From contig JAHHGV010000019.1 of the NCBI GenBank assembly GCA_019359695.1, positions 86,503 to 150,502 on the forward strand: a stretch of DNA of 64,000 bases. The letters run 5' to 3'. The position numbers were made by a program, and so were the translations under genes. Origin of the DNA: Brasilonema angustatum HA4187-MV1. GTDB lineage: Bacteria; Cyanobacteriota; Cyanobacteriia; Cyanobacteriales; Nostocaceae. Position 1 is the first letter of the stretch, and every line of letters begins with the position of its first letter. The notes beneath the pieces were generated by a model. It had not been told where the DNA came from. It did no database searches and was given only the letters and a program-made list of their open reading frames with translations. Positions 48,112 through 57,461 of the stretch are shown one piece after another.

Positions 48112-49578
48112 ATGTTGACCAAACAACGTTTGGATCCTTCTTCTCGTCTGGGACTCTTGATTGGGTTAGCAGGTGTGGTAGTTGGTTTGGTAACAGGATT
48201 CCTGATCGGAAGTACCAAACCTCTCTACTTGGGCTTAGCTTTGGGTGCGATACCATTTCTTTTTTACTTTTTTACTAGCTTTGAACAAGTCGTTCTCGGA
48301 CTTTTAGTTTTACGTACCTCTCTAGATCCTTTCTCTGGGCAACAACTACCAGCGATGTTTGCTCTTGGGCTAGATGTTCTGACTTTGCTTTACGTTACAG
48401 TTATGTTATTGAGAGGGCAAGTCGTACGCACGGATCGCTTTTGGTGGTTCTTTGCTGGCTGGGTGATCCTACAAGGCTTATGGGTAGTACTTCTGTGTTT
48501 GGGAGGGTTGGGATTAGCTGCTGGGTATTTGTCAGACAGCATCCGTGAATGGATTCGTCTTTTTTCGTGGTTGATGGTTTATCTGTTGGTGATGCAGCTC
48601 AAAGACCGAATTCCTCCTGAGAAAATGATCTCTGTGCTGTTCTTAGCTTTGGTAGCACCACTCGTTGTAGGGTTGATGCAGATGTTCATACCTTCTGTCT
48701 TACCCGCTTTTCTCTCAGCGCAGAATTATGATGCTGGTTCAATATCATCTGAAGGTTTTCGCATCAAAGGGACGATTGGTCACCCTAATGGGTTTGTCAC
48801 TTTGCTGTTACTATTTATTGGTTTAACCTGGTGGAAACTCAAGCAATCAAGACAAAGCTTTGTGTGGTTATTGTTGCTAGGTTTACTAGCATTTTTTTAT
48901 GTGAGTACTAAGGCATTATTTGGCTTGATGATGATTGCTACCTTTGTTGTGGTTTTGGTTGCTCCCAAATTAAGCCCAGTAAACCTCATAGGTGGAGTTT
49001 TATTTGTAGCGCTTGTGTTGGGACTATTTGCCAGCACCGAGTTTGGACGAGAACGCCTAAGTTCACTCGCCAATACACCCCTACTCAATCCAAATATCGA
49101 TGTATCGCGAGCTATTCTACTTTCACAAAGCGATAACAACAGTTTTAACTGGCGAATTTCCCAATGGTATACATTGCTAAATGCTTGGCGTCTGCATCCC
49201 TTTTTAGGTTACGGTTTGGGATTGAGTATCAATGTATCTACTAATGGGTTACTTCCTCACAATGATTATGTCCGAGCTTTAGTAGAAGGTGGGATACTTG
49301 GTTTTGTAACTTTTTTAGTGTTTATTGTGGCTCAAGGTGTGCGTCTTATCCAGCTTATGCGATCAGCACCACCTGGCAGCGCTCAACGTGAGTTATGTTC
49401 AGTTCTGTTCGCTATTTCTCTAGCGATCCCTGTAGGAATGATTACAGAAAATATCTGGAGTCATACAACTCTGTTTTTTTATTGGTTTACTTTAATGGCA
49501 GTCGCAGGGTGGAACTGGAATGAACACCCTGTAGAGAGCAGTACTACGTTGATCCGTTCTCCAAAGCGTTTTTACTGA
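48112..49578 (+). CDS. O-antigen ligase/polymerase (Wzy-type) membrane protein
   Basis: Encodes 488 residues with about 11-12 transmembrane helices. The Wzy_C/O-antigen ligase motif is in the second half: IKGTIGHPNGFVTLLLLFIG, then the periplasmic loop with SFNWRISQWYTLLNAWR and FLGYGLG, and LLPHNDYVRALVEGGILG. These HNDY and GxG residues are typical of the family. It polymerises lipid-linked repeat units in the periplasm. It starts 2 bp after the kinase stop, so translation is coupled. Confidence 0.87.
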   Translation: MLTKQRLDPSSRLGLLIGLAGVVVGLVTGFLIGSTKPLYLGLALGAIPFLFYFFTSFEQVVLGLLVLRTSLDPFSGQQLPAMFALGLDVLTLLYVTVMLLRGQVVRTDRFWWFFAGWVILQGLWVVLLCLGGLGLAAGYLSDSIREWIRLFSWLMVYLLVMQLKDRIPPEKMISVLFLALVAPLVVGLMQMFIPSVLPAFLSAQNYDAGSISSEGFRIKGTIGHPNGFVTLLLLFIGLTWWKLKQSRQSFVWLLLLGLLAFFYVSTKALFGLMMIATFVVVLVAPKLSPVNLIGGVLFVALVLGLFASTEFGRERLSSLANTPLLNPNIDVSRAILLSQSDNNSFNWRISQWYTLLNAWRLHPFLGYGLGLSINVSTNGLLPHNDYVRALVEGGILGFVTFLVFIVAQGVRLIQLMRSAPPGSAQRELCSVLFAISLAIPVGMITENIWSHTTLFFYWFTLMAVAGWNWNEHPVESSTTLIRSPKRFY

Positions 49579-49612
49579 TGATAAAAATTATGGCTTGGAA
49601 ACTTTAGAATTT

Positions 49613-50674
49613 ATGTCAGCGAAAAGACTAAATCTTATTCAGGTTTATCGAGGGTTGGCAGCAGTACTAGTAGTACTTGCCCATACAGATCTCATATATA
49701 ACCAGAATTTGAATCAAAATTTTTTCTTTAAAATAACCACTTTTGGAGGGTCAGGAGTGGACTTTTTCTTTGTCTTAAGCGGTTTTATTATGTTTTATAT
49801 TCATCAGAAGGATATAGGTCATCAAAACCAATTAGGAACATTTTTGTTTAAACGCTTTACACGCATCTACCCGCTTTACTGGGTTGTCTTAATAAGTAAA
49901 ATATTTGTATCTTTCATATTGTTTGAAAAATCTAATATCAAGGATATTGGTATTGGAGAATTTCTCAAAGCTTTTCTGCTTTTTCCTCAAGACAGACACA
50001 TTCTTTCATCAACCTTTCTTGGAGTGAGTTGGACACTCAGCTTTGAGATTTTCTTTTACCTTATGTTTGCACTCTTGATTGCGTTGAAACCTCAGTTTTC
50101 TTTTCCGATAATTATCGCTTGGTTATCAGGCGTATTTTTTCATTTTATTGGTATTCTTCAATTCCCTCAAGATAATATATTACTTCATTTTGTATTTTCT
50201 GAGTACAATCTGGAATTTGTTTTAGGTTGCTTAGCTGCCTATGCTTTGTTAAGCAAAAAAATCAGTAATGGAATACCATTTCTATATGTAGGGATTTTTC
50301 TCTATACGTTATCAGCTATCGATTATTTCTACAAATTTTTCGGAGTATCATCTGTTATGACATTCGGCATTGCTTGTACACTTCTTGTTGTCGGTGGTGC
50401 TTCTTTGGAACTGAAAAAAACTATTAACGTCCCTAATATTCTTTTATTTTTAGGCAATGCATCATACTCTATCTATCTAGCACATGGTTTTTTCATCAAC
50501 CAGATAACGAAAGTTTTGAAAAATTTATCATTGAATATTTTTCAAACCCTGGTATTTTCAGATATTTTAGGATTGATTTTTGCAATTATAGCTATCATTT
50601 GTGGATGTTTGATATATTTATATATCGAAAAACCATTACTCACATTTTTCAAGCCAAAAGCAGTGACAACCTAG
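49613..50674 (+). CDS. Acyltransferase family 3 (OafA/YrhL-like) O-acetyltransferase
   Basis: Encodes 353 residues from the ATG. The family signature at the N-terminus is LIQVYRGLAAVLVVLAHTDL with the conserved His, then FFFVLSGFIM and RFTRIYPLYWVV. About ten transmembrane helices follow. It adds acetyl groups to sugars of the polymer during export. It follows the polymerase by 34 bp. Codon use is more A/T-rich than its neighbours, which may mark a separately acquired decoration gene. Confidence 0.88.
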   Translation: MSAKRLNLIQVYRGLAAVLVVLAHTDLIYNQNLNQNFFFKITTFGGSGVDFFFVLSGFIMFYIHQKDIGHQNQLGTFLFKRFTRIYPLYWVVLISKIFVSFILFEKSNIKDIGIGEFLKAFLLFPQDRHILSSTFLGVSWTLSFEIFFYLMFALLIALKPQFSFPIIIAWLSGVFFHFIGILQFPQDNILLHFVFSEYNLEFVLGCLAAYALLSKKISNGIPFLYVGIFLYTLSAIDYFYKFFGVSSVMTFGIACTLLVVGGASLELKKTINVPNILLFLGNASYSIYLAHGFFINQITKVLKNLSLNIFQTLVFSDILGLIFAIIAIICGCLIYLYIEKPLLTFFKPKAVTT

Positions 50675-50730
50675 CCGAAAGCAGTTTCTAGAATTTCTTT
50701 TCTAGGATTATTATTTTATTTCTACTGAAC

Positions 50731-50925
50731 TATAGCAATCCTATATGAGTTGTGAGAATTATCGATTAGCAACAAGACGAGCCAGCGCTGCCAAGAGTTG
50801 TGCCTTGCGCGGGTTCCCCGCGTTGTGGCAACTTCGGAGAGGGTCTCCCTCCGTTGGCGACGCCAGTCGCCAAGGACGCCAAGAAAGAGAAGATAAAATA
50901 TTACGAATGATTTAGGACTGCTATA
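50731..50925. mobile_element. TATAGCAATCC-type MITE with nested repeat
   Basis: Ends TATAGCAATCCTATATGAG and the complement of GAATGATTTAGGACTGCTATA form imperfect inverted repeats. The middle holds the GC-rich dispersed repeat (TGCCTTGCGCGGGTTCCCC) also present in the family 2 copy at 12265-12550. A TTAAGCGTTCCCTG heptamer array (about 50940-50992) and another terminal half-repeat at 51012-51028 follow. Confidence 0.65.
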
Positions 50926-51047
50926 GGTACAGTTAAAAGTTAAGCGTTCTCTGTTCCCTGTTAAGCGTTCCCTGTTAAGCGTTCCCCTTAACTAGTAAAT
51001 TCATAAACAAAACCGGATTTCTATATTGTCTATAAAATCGTTTAAGA

Positions 51048-52238
51048 ATGACCACAAAAACTATTAGTCCCATCAATAACACTCAATTAAGTAAAAGAGG
51101 TGAACGACCCTACCGAGTTGTCTTAGTCCATCCCAGCACCGGAGTTAACTGGAGTGGTGGTTCAGAAATTGTGGCGATTGAACTGACTCGTCGTCTGAGT
51201 TCCTACTTTGAAGTCGAACTGCTTAGTGGTGCTGATTGTGGATCTTTTAGCCACCCCATTCCATGCATTCCCCGTTCTCATGCTTATCATGCTGTGCGTC
51301 ACCCTCTGGTTGCTCCACTGATGGGTAAATTCTCAACTCCTGAGATTGTGGTGGAACATCTAACGAGTTTTTTTCCTTGCTTATTCCATTTGCTTAGACA
51401 TCCTGCTGACCTGATTTTTCCTCACAATGATTATGGTGGATTGGCAATGGCTGCTTGTGTCAGAGCGCTGACGGGGACGCCGATACTTTTTACTGAACAC
51501 AATAGCTCAAATGCAGAAGGAAAATGTTTGCAGCGCAATCTTCGTTTTCGTCCAGATCATCTCGTCGTGTTGGATGAAGCGACAGCAGCATTCGCCCATA
51601 ATTTGAAACCGACGCAACCTGTGAGTGTAATTCCCAATGGTGTGAATCTTGAGCGATTTACACCAAAAGGAACAGCGATTAATCTTGATTTACCAAAACC
51701 AATCGCGCTGTGTGTGGCTAGTTTAAGCCGGAAGAATCATAAGCGAGTTGAACTAGCCATTCAAGCAGTCGCCCGTTTACCTCACGTTAGTCTTTGTATA
51801 TGTGGAGATGGACCTGATAGCGCATACTTTCAAGCGCTGGGAGATCAGTTGCTGGGATCGCATCGGTTTGCGATTCGGACTTTCCCCCATGATCAGATGC
51901 CTGAAGTTTACCGCAGTGCGGATGTCTTTACACTCCCTTCCATTAACGAGCCATTCGGGCTTGTTTACTTAGAAGCTATGGCTAGCGGGTTACCCGTTGT
52001 CGCTACTGACGATGAAATGCGGCGATATCTTGTTGGTGATAGTGGTATTCTATGTGATGTTACCAATATGGATATTTACACAACTGCTATCAAAGACGCG
52101 CTGAGTGGTGACTGGAGTCAACGTGCTAGACAGAATGCTGCTCGCTTTAGTTGGGATGCGATCGCATTGCGTTATCGCGATCTGATTTTAGAAATGATTT
52201 TGCAGTCCAAGAAAAAAGTGTCGTTACCAACTCATTAA
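51048..52238 (+). CDS. GT4 family glycosyltransferase (exopolysaccharide locus)
   Basis: Encodes 396 residues. The N-terminus has HPSTGVNWSGGSEIVAIEL. The donor half reads IALCVASLSRKNHKRVELA and has the EX7E motif in INEPFGLVYLEAMASGLPVVATD. Expected to add a sugar to the repeat unit. A repeat-rich gap of 373 bp separates it from the acyltransferase; the next GT2 gene follows after 15 bp. Confidence 0.87.
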   Translation: MTTKTISPINNTQLSKRGERPYRVVLVHPSTGVNWSGGSEIVAIELTRRLSSYFEVELLSGADCGSFSHPIPCIPRSHAYHAVRHPLVAPLMGKFSTPEIVVEHLTSFFPCLFHLLRHPADLIFPHNDYGGLAMAACVRALTGTPILFTEHNSSNAEGKCLQRNLRFRPDHLVVLDEATAAFAHNLKPTQPVSVIPNGVNLERFTPKGTAINLDLPKPIALCVASLSRKNHKRVELAIQAVARLPHVSLCICGDGPDSAYFQALGDQLLGSHRFAIRTFPHDQMPEVYRSADVFTLPSINEPFGLVYLEAMASGLPVVATDDEMRRYLVGDSGILCDVTNMDIYTTAIKDALSGDWSQRARQNAARFSWDAIALRYRDLILEMILQSKKKVSLPTH

Positions 52239-52253
52239 ATACAAGAGGGTCAT

Positions 52254-53237
52254 ATGCCGAAAGTTTCTGTGATTATTCCAGCTTACAATGCTATGGCTTA
52301 CCTAAAAGAAACTGTGGAGAGTGTGCTCAAGCAGACGTTCACAGATTTTGAAGTCTTAATTGTTGATGACGGAAGTTCTGATAGAACTGTGGAGTGGGTT
52401 TCTCAAATAAAAGATCCACGAGTTCAACTGATTTCGCAGCAGAATCAAGGTTCATCTGGAGCACGCAACACAGGAATTTCTGCTGCGCTTGGAGAGTATA
52501 TCGCGCTTTTGGATGCTGATGATATTTGGGAGCCAACCAAACTGGAAAAGCAAGTGCGATATCTAGAAGAAAACTCATTAGTTGGTTTGGTAGATACATG
52601 GACAGTTTTAATTGACCAACAAGGCAAGTCTACAGGAAGAGTTGTTGTTTCTCACGCAGAGGGAGACGACGTATGGAAGCAGCTTGTTCAGTTTAAAACA
52701 GTATGCGCTTGTGATAGTACACCTTTGATTCGTCGCAGTTGTTTTGAAACGGTAGGGTTATTTAACCGAGAATTACCATTTCTTGAAGATTTAGATATGT
52801 GGATTCGCCTTGCTTCGCGATATCGTTTTGCAGTTATAAAAGAAGTCTTAGTTCGCTATCGCCAATATCCAGGTAGTAAGTCTACAAATTGTCAAGGAAC
52901 TTTGGAAGCTTTTCGTACAATTGTTGAGAAAGCTTTTGAGTCAGTTCATGCAGATTTATTACCTTTAAGAGAAAAGGGATATGGTCGGATTTCTCTCTAC
53001 TTAGCTTGGAGAGCGATCAATAATAAAGATTATGAACAAGCTTGGCAGTTTAATCGTCAGGCGATCGCTCATCATCCACAACTTATTTTTTCTTGGGACT
53101 TCATCCGTCAAATCATAGCTTTGACACTCTTGAAAACATTTGGGCATCAAACCTATGAAAAAATGAAAACACTTATACGAACATTGCGGCGACACACATC
53201 AACGGATAATGGACAATGGAGAATAGGAAATAATTAG
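52254..53237 (+). CDS. GT2 family glycosyltransferase, copy 1
   Basis: Encodes 327 residues. GT-A fold: PKVSVIIPAYNAMAYLKETV, the DDGSSD nucleotide site and the metal-binding LDADDIWEPTKLEKQ. An inverting transferase; ED of FLEDLDMWIR is the likely catalytic base region. A helical C-terminal tail of about 80 residues follows. It is closely related to the gene at 53672. GAGGG lies 7 nt before the ATG. Confidence 0.9.
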   Translation: MPKVSVIIPAYNAMAYLKETVESVLKQTFTDFEVLIVDDGSSDRTVEWVSQIKDPRVQLISQQNQGSSGARNTGISAALGEYIALLDADDIWEPTKLEKQVRYLEENSLVGLVDTWTVLIDQQGKSTGRVVVSHAEGDDVWKQLVQFKTVCACDSTPLIRRSCFETVGLFNRELPFLEDLDMWIRLASRYRFAVIKEVLVRYRQYPGSKSTNCQGTLEAFRTIVEKAFESVHADLLPLREKGYGRISLYLAWRAINNKDYEQAWQFNRQAIAHHPQLIFSWDFIRQIIALTLLKTFGHQTYEKMKTLIRTLRRHTSTDNGQWRIGNN

Positions 53238-53653
53238 TAAGTAGGTCGGCGTAAATAATTCTTGTTGGAATAAAGCAGGGAGCAGGGAGCAGGGAGTAGG
53301 GAGAGAAAGAGTTTGAGCTTTATTTACTTTTCTTTACACAGTTTGATTTTTTTGCACCGACTTACTTAGTTAGTTATAATTTCCAACAGCTTTCCACATC
53401 CGAGAGTGCGCCCCTCTTAGGGGCTAGAAAATTTTCTCTTCCCCTTACACCCTTACACCCTTACACCCCTTTCTTGGTCATCAGTCATTTTTCATTTTTT
53501 TATACAAAAGACCAATGAAGAATGACAAATGACAGCCGAAGTAACGGAATATTTCACGAATCATTTAGAATTGCTATAGTAACTCACAGAGACGTCAGAA
53601 AAATCTCGAAGTGAGATTTCATCAGATGAGTTGAAACAAAGTTAATCTCTCCC
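53238..53653. repeat. Repeat-rich spacer between the two GT2 genes
   Basis: Holds a GCAGGGA array (about 53276-53302), a CCTTACACC heptamer array (about 53443-53471) followed by CCTTTCTTGGTCAT, a GCCCCTCTTAGGGGC palindrome and a terminal MITE half-repeat (AGAATTGCTATAG near 53568). The array plus TTTCTTGGTCAT recurs at 63240-63277. No gene. Confidence 0.7.
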
Positions 53654-54631
53654 ATGAGAAAGTTCAAAACTATGCCAAAAGTTACTGTTATTATTCCGGC
53701 ATATAATGCCATGAAATATCTCCCACAAACAGTGGAGAGTATTTGGAATCAGACACTCACAGATTTTGAAGTATTAATCATTAATGATGGCAGTTCCGAT
53801 GAAATTGTTGAATGGGCGTCTCAAATCACAGACTCGCGAATCAGACTGATTTCCCAAGAAAATCAAGGCACAGCTGCGGCAAGAAATAAGGGAATTGTTG
53901 AGTCGAAAGGCGAATATATTGCCTTTTTGGATGCTGATGATATTTGGGAACCAACTAAATTAGAAAAACAAGCCCAATGCTTAGATAATAATCCTTTGGT
54001 AGGTTTGGTAGACTGTTGGACAGCTTTTATAGATGAGAATAGCAAGCCCACGGGTTTAGTCATGAGGAACGATACAGAGGGTGATGTCTACAAGAAAGTT
54101 GTAGAATCATGTGACAGTCCTGTTTGCTGTGGAAGTTCACCAATGGTACGTCGTTCTTGTTTCGACATCTTGGGCTTGTTTGACCGGGAGAGTTACATTG
54201 AAGATGTAGATATGTGGATACGTATCGCCACTCGCTATCACTATGGAGTAGTCAAAGAACCTTTAGTGAGGTATCGCCAGCACCCAAACAACAAATCAAA
54301 AGATTGCGAATCAATGTTAAGAGGTTTTCGCCAGTTAATTGAGAAAACCTATAGCTCTTTGCCCACAGATATTTTATACCTCAGACCGAGGAGTTATGGT
54401 CGATTGTATGTTTTTTTAGCATGGAGAGCTATTGACACAAAAAATTATGAACAGGCTTTTCATTATACTCAGCAAGCATTTGCAATGTATCCTCAACTGA
54501 TTTTGAAACCGTGGTTTACTCGCTTAAATATTGCGATCGCAGTCATGAGATTTCTTGGACCTGATGGATATGAGAAAGTGCGGTCTTTTAATCGCAGCTT
54601 ACGCAGAGGTTTGTTAACTCGTGCAACATGA
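53654..54631 (+). CDS. GT2 family glycosyltransferase, copy 2
   Basis: Encodes 325 residues, or 319 from the ATG at 53672 (MPKVTVIIPAYNAMKYLPQ), which aligns with the start of copy 1. It has the same NDGSSD and LDADDIWEPTKLEKQ motifs and a similar C-terminal tail (YLRPRSYGRLYVFLAWRAID versus the same order in copy 1). The two genes are tandem paralogues that have clearly diverged, so they may use different donors or acceptors. Confidence 0.9.
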   Translation: MRKFKTMPKVTVIIPAYNAMKYLPQTVESIWNQTLTDFEVLIINDGSSDEIVEWASQITDSRIRLISQENQGTAAARNKGIVESKGEYIAFLDADDIWEPTKLEKQAQCLDNNPLVGLVDCWTAFIDENSKPTGLVMRNDTEGDVYKKVVESCDSPVCCGSSPMVRRSCFDILGLFDRESYIEDVDMWIRIATRYHYGVVKEPLVRYRQHPNNKSKDCESMLRGFRQLIEKTYSSLPTDILYLRPRSYGRLYVFLAWRAIDTKNYEQAFHYTQQAFAMYPQLILKPWFTRLNIAIAVMRFLGPDGYEKVRSFNRSLRRGLLTRAT

Positions 54632-54800
54632 ATCAGAAAGAATTCAGAAAGGACTGCGTCCCGCTGCGCTAACGCAATTATGAACAAAATTGTCCGATTA
54701 TTTTTCGAGTTAACAAAACAACCCTTGAATTCATCTTTTCGGGATAACCTAAATTTTGAATTCTTTGCAAAAGTAAAACTTATTTATTATTGGAGTTGTC

Positions 54801-56198
54801 GTGGGACTTCGTAGTAAAGTCATTAAGGGTGGAGCCTTGATGGTCATACGTCAAGCTTTGGGTATCTTACTCAGTTTAATTGGCGTATTATTCATCACTA
54901 AAGTTATTGGGCCGGCTCAATATGGACTTTATGGAGTGAGTTATGGAATTGTAAGTTTTCTCGGTGGTTTGGGTATATGGGGCTTGGATGTTTATTTACT
55001 ACGTAAAACATCTAACCCAGACCAACAGGATTATAACCAAGTTTTTACTCTGTTGCTGTGTATTAGCAGTGTCTTTACACTCACTCTTGTATTAGGGCAA
55101 CACATTATCGCCCAGATGCTGAACGTTCCAGAATCCGCACCACTGTTAGCAACTTTGGGTTTAACGTTACCTATTTCGCTGTTAAATCTGCCTTTGACAA
55201 TCAAACTGGATCGAGACTTAAATTTCCAGCGTGTTGCCTATATCGAGTTAATCAGCCAAGTTAGCTATTATGTAGCAGCTTTACCCCTGGCACATTACCT
55301 AGCACCTAAAGGGCTTGGTGCTTGGGCACCTGCTGGTGGTTTGTGGCTGCAGCAAATCACTATGGTTTCACTAACTATCATTAGTACCGATCTACGCCCA
55401 CGCTTATGCTGGAAACCCAGTTTAATACGGGAGATGTTGGTATATGGTTTGAGTTACTCAAGTTCAACGTGGATTTGGCAATTGCGATCGCTCGTCAATC
55501 CAGTTATTGTAGGACGTTTTGCTGGGCTTGAAGCTGTTGGTTTTATCGCTTTAGCGATTCGCTTAGCAGAAATGCTTGCCTTTGCCAAGTCTGTCACCTG
55601 GCGTTTGGCTATGGCGGCGCTTGCGAAATTGGAGAATGATCCATTTCGCCTACGCAAGAGTATTGAAGAGGGAATGCGTCTACAAGCACTAGCTGTTGGT
55701 TTGCCAATGGCGGCGTTTGCAATAGTAGCGCCTGTTATATTACCAGTCGTTTTTGGGAAAGTTTGGACTCCACTGCTGCAAGTTTTTCCGTTGATTGCAA
55801 TTGGCTATATTTCTAATTCTATCTTCAACTTACATTCGTCAGTCCTTTATCTGTTGGGTAAAAATCTTTCGGTCACTTGGTTTCATACAGCACACATAGT
55901 ACTTTTTGCCGGAAGTGCCTTTTTACTTGTACCATACTTAGGAATGGTTGGTTATGGCTGGGCAGAAATAGTTGCATTAGGCAGTTATATAGTCATTCAT
56001 ATATTTATAGCAAAAGAAATAGGTAGTCCAAATTACACAGTAGCTCTTGGGTGGGTAACTATATCGGTTGCTGTTCTGATTTTGAGTACAGTGAATGAAA
56101 CAGTCCGTTATTTATCTTCTGTGTTGCTGCTGCTTCCGCTGCTATCAAGTAAAGAGAGAAACAGCTTGATTGGCTATTTTCAAATACTGAGATCTTAG
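54801..56198 (+). CDS. Wzx-type polysaccharide flippase
   Basis: Encodes 465 residues from a GTG, with GGAGTTG upstream. About 12-14 transmembrane helices of the MATE/MviN-like oligosaccharide flippase family: GGALMVIRQALGILLSLIGV and FITKVIGPAQYGLYGVSYGI open the protein. It moves lipid-linked repeat units across the inner membrane for the Wzy polymerase. Last clear member of the exopolysaccharide block. Confidence 0.88.
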   Translation: MGLRSKVIKGGALMVIRQALGILLSLIGVLFITKVIGPAQYGLYGVSYGIVSFLGGLGIWGLDVYLLRKTSNPDQQDYNQVFTLLLCISSVFTLTLVLGQHIIAQMLNVPESAPLLATLGLTLPISLLNLPLTIKLDRDLNFQRVAYIELISQVSYYVAALPLAHYLAPKGLGAWAPAGGLWLQQITMVSLTIISTDLRPRLCWKPSLIREMLVYGLSYSSSTWIWQLRSLVNPVIVGRFAGLEAVGFIALAIRLAEMLAFAKSVTWRLAMAALAKLENDPFRLRKSIEEGMRLQALAVGLPMAAFAIVAPVILPVVFGKVWTPLLQVFPLIAIGYISNSIFNLHSSVLYLLGKNLSVTWFHTAHIVLFAGSAFLLVPYLGMVGYGWAEIVALGSYIVIHIFIAKEIGSPNYTVALGWVTISVAVLILSTVNETVRYLSSVLLLLPLLSSKERNSLIGYFQILRS

Positions 56199-56233
56199 AG
56201 GCTGTTTGTAAAGTGAATTGATGTTAATGTTGA

Positions 56234-56518
56234 ATGAATATGGGAATTATTGAACCTTTCAAAGACGGGTTTTTAGAAATTATCCCAGAAGGTGAGGGCA
56301 GCGATTATTGGCATATTGCTGCAATCCATATTAATGGAGAAGTTTTTTGTCCTAGCCCCCGTATTTATCCTTCAACAAATGTTGCGATCGCCAAAGCACG
56401 ACGAATTTTTGATTGGATATGCAATCATGATCTGGAAACTCGTGGCTGGAGATGCTATTGCGAGGAATTCAAGATGACCTTGTGGCGTCAACCTAAATCA
56501 TATGAAATCATATCTTAG
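56234..56518 (+). CDS. Conserved hypothetical protein
   Basis: Encodes 94 residues from ATG. It has no membrane segment or signal peptide. The sequence (GSDYWHIAAIHINGEVFCPS; IFDWICNHDLETRGWRCYCE) has several tryptophans and cysteines and looks like a small alpha-beta domain. I do not recognise a family. It lies 35 bp after the flippase in the same direction and could be co-transcribed. Confidence 0.5.
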   Translation: MNMGIIEPFKDGFLEIIPEGEGSDYWHIAAIHINGEVFCPSPRIYPSTNVAIAKARRIFDWICNHDLETRGWRCYCEEFKMTLWRQPKSYEIIS

Positions 56519-56612
56519 TGGTTCATTGTTCGCCACATTTTGAAAATTACAGCGCATTGCAAGTAATCGAGGTACAATGCTCTTGTCTCAAAGCAAGGCA
56601 GAAAGCCATTTT

Positions 56613-56648
56613 TACTTCTGACTTCTGACTTCTGACTTCTGAATTCTG
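56613..56648. repeat. Heptamer array CTTCTGA
   Basis: Four copies of CTTCTGA and one variant lie immediately before the methyltransferase start codon (ATG 56657), in its untranslated leader. Confidence 0.8.
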
Positions 56649-56656
56649 CTGTATGT

Positions 56657-57442
56657 ATGTCTGATTTAGAACAAACGCCGCCATACACTTGGAATCCACT
56701 CGCAAGATTTTGCGATCGCGCGCCAAATTATGCAAAGTATCGACCAAATTATCCAGCAGCAGCAATTGATGTCATCCTAGAGGGAATGGAAACGCAGTCC
56801 CCAATAGTAGCAGCAGACGTGGGCGCTGGAACAGGGATTTCCTCGCGGCTTCTTGCAGAACGAGGAGTGCGTGTCTTAGCAATTGAACCCAACGCTGATA
56901 TGAGACAAGCAGCTGCATTCCATCCTCTAGTCGAGTTTCGGGAAGGAACAGCCGAAGCCACAGGTTTGAGTGATGCTTCAGTGGATCTAGTGACGTGCTT
57001 TCAATCTTTCCACTGGTTCAATCCACAACCAACTCTTTTGGAATTTCACCGCATTTTGAAACCGTCGGGAAGGCTAGCTGCTGTTTGGAATACCTGGGAT
57101 AAGAATGACGAATTTACAGGACATTACATTCAGTTGATACAAACAGCATCAAATTACCCTCAAGATGACAAGCATCGTACCGCAATGGAATCCTTAGCTA
57201 GTTATCACCTGATTGATATCAAACAGTGTGTGTTTACGTACACACAAGATGTCGATTTAACAGGACTTGTTGGTTTAACACAGAGTCATTCGATCATACC
57301 GGCTACGGGAGTTGTACTCCAACAACTTATCTCTGACTTGCAACAACTGCACGCACAGTTTTGTGATGAGCATGGTATGGTTAGTTTACTTTACAGTACT
57401 AGTCTGTTTCTTGCTAAACCAAAGGCGAATCTAGCAAATTAG
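56657..57442 (+). CDS. Class I SAM-dependent methyltransferase
   Basis: Encodes 261 residues. It has the N-terminal YAKYRPNYP motif and motif I ADVGAGTGISSRLLAERG, with VLAIEPNADMR binding the SAM ribose. FQSFHWFNP follows as motif IV. This layout is typical of the UbiE/BioC-like group annotated as class I methyltransferases; the substrate is unknown. It follows a heptamer-repeat leader and is 19 bp upstream of the aldo/keto reductase. Confidence 0.87.
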   Translation: MSDLEQTPPYTWNPLARFCDRAPNYAKYRPNYPAAAIDVILEGMETQSPIVAADVGAGTGISSRLLAERGVRVLAIEPNADMRQAAAFHPLVEFREGTAEATGLSDASVDLVTCFQSFHWFNPQPTLLEFHRILKPSGRLAAVWNTWDKNDEFTGHYIQLIQTASNYPQDDKHRTAMESLASYHLIDIKQCVFTYTQDVDLTGLVGLTQSHSIIPATGVVLQQLISDLQQLHAQFCDEHGMVSLLYSTSLFLAKPKANLAN

Positions 57443-57461
57443 CTCAGCAAGGATAGTAAAA

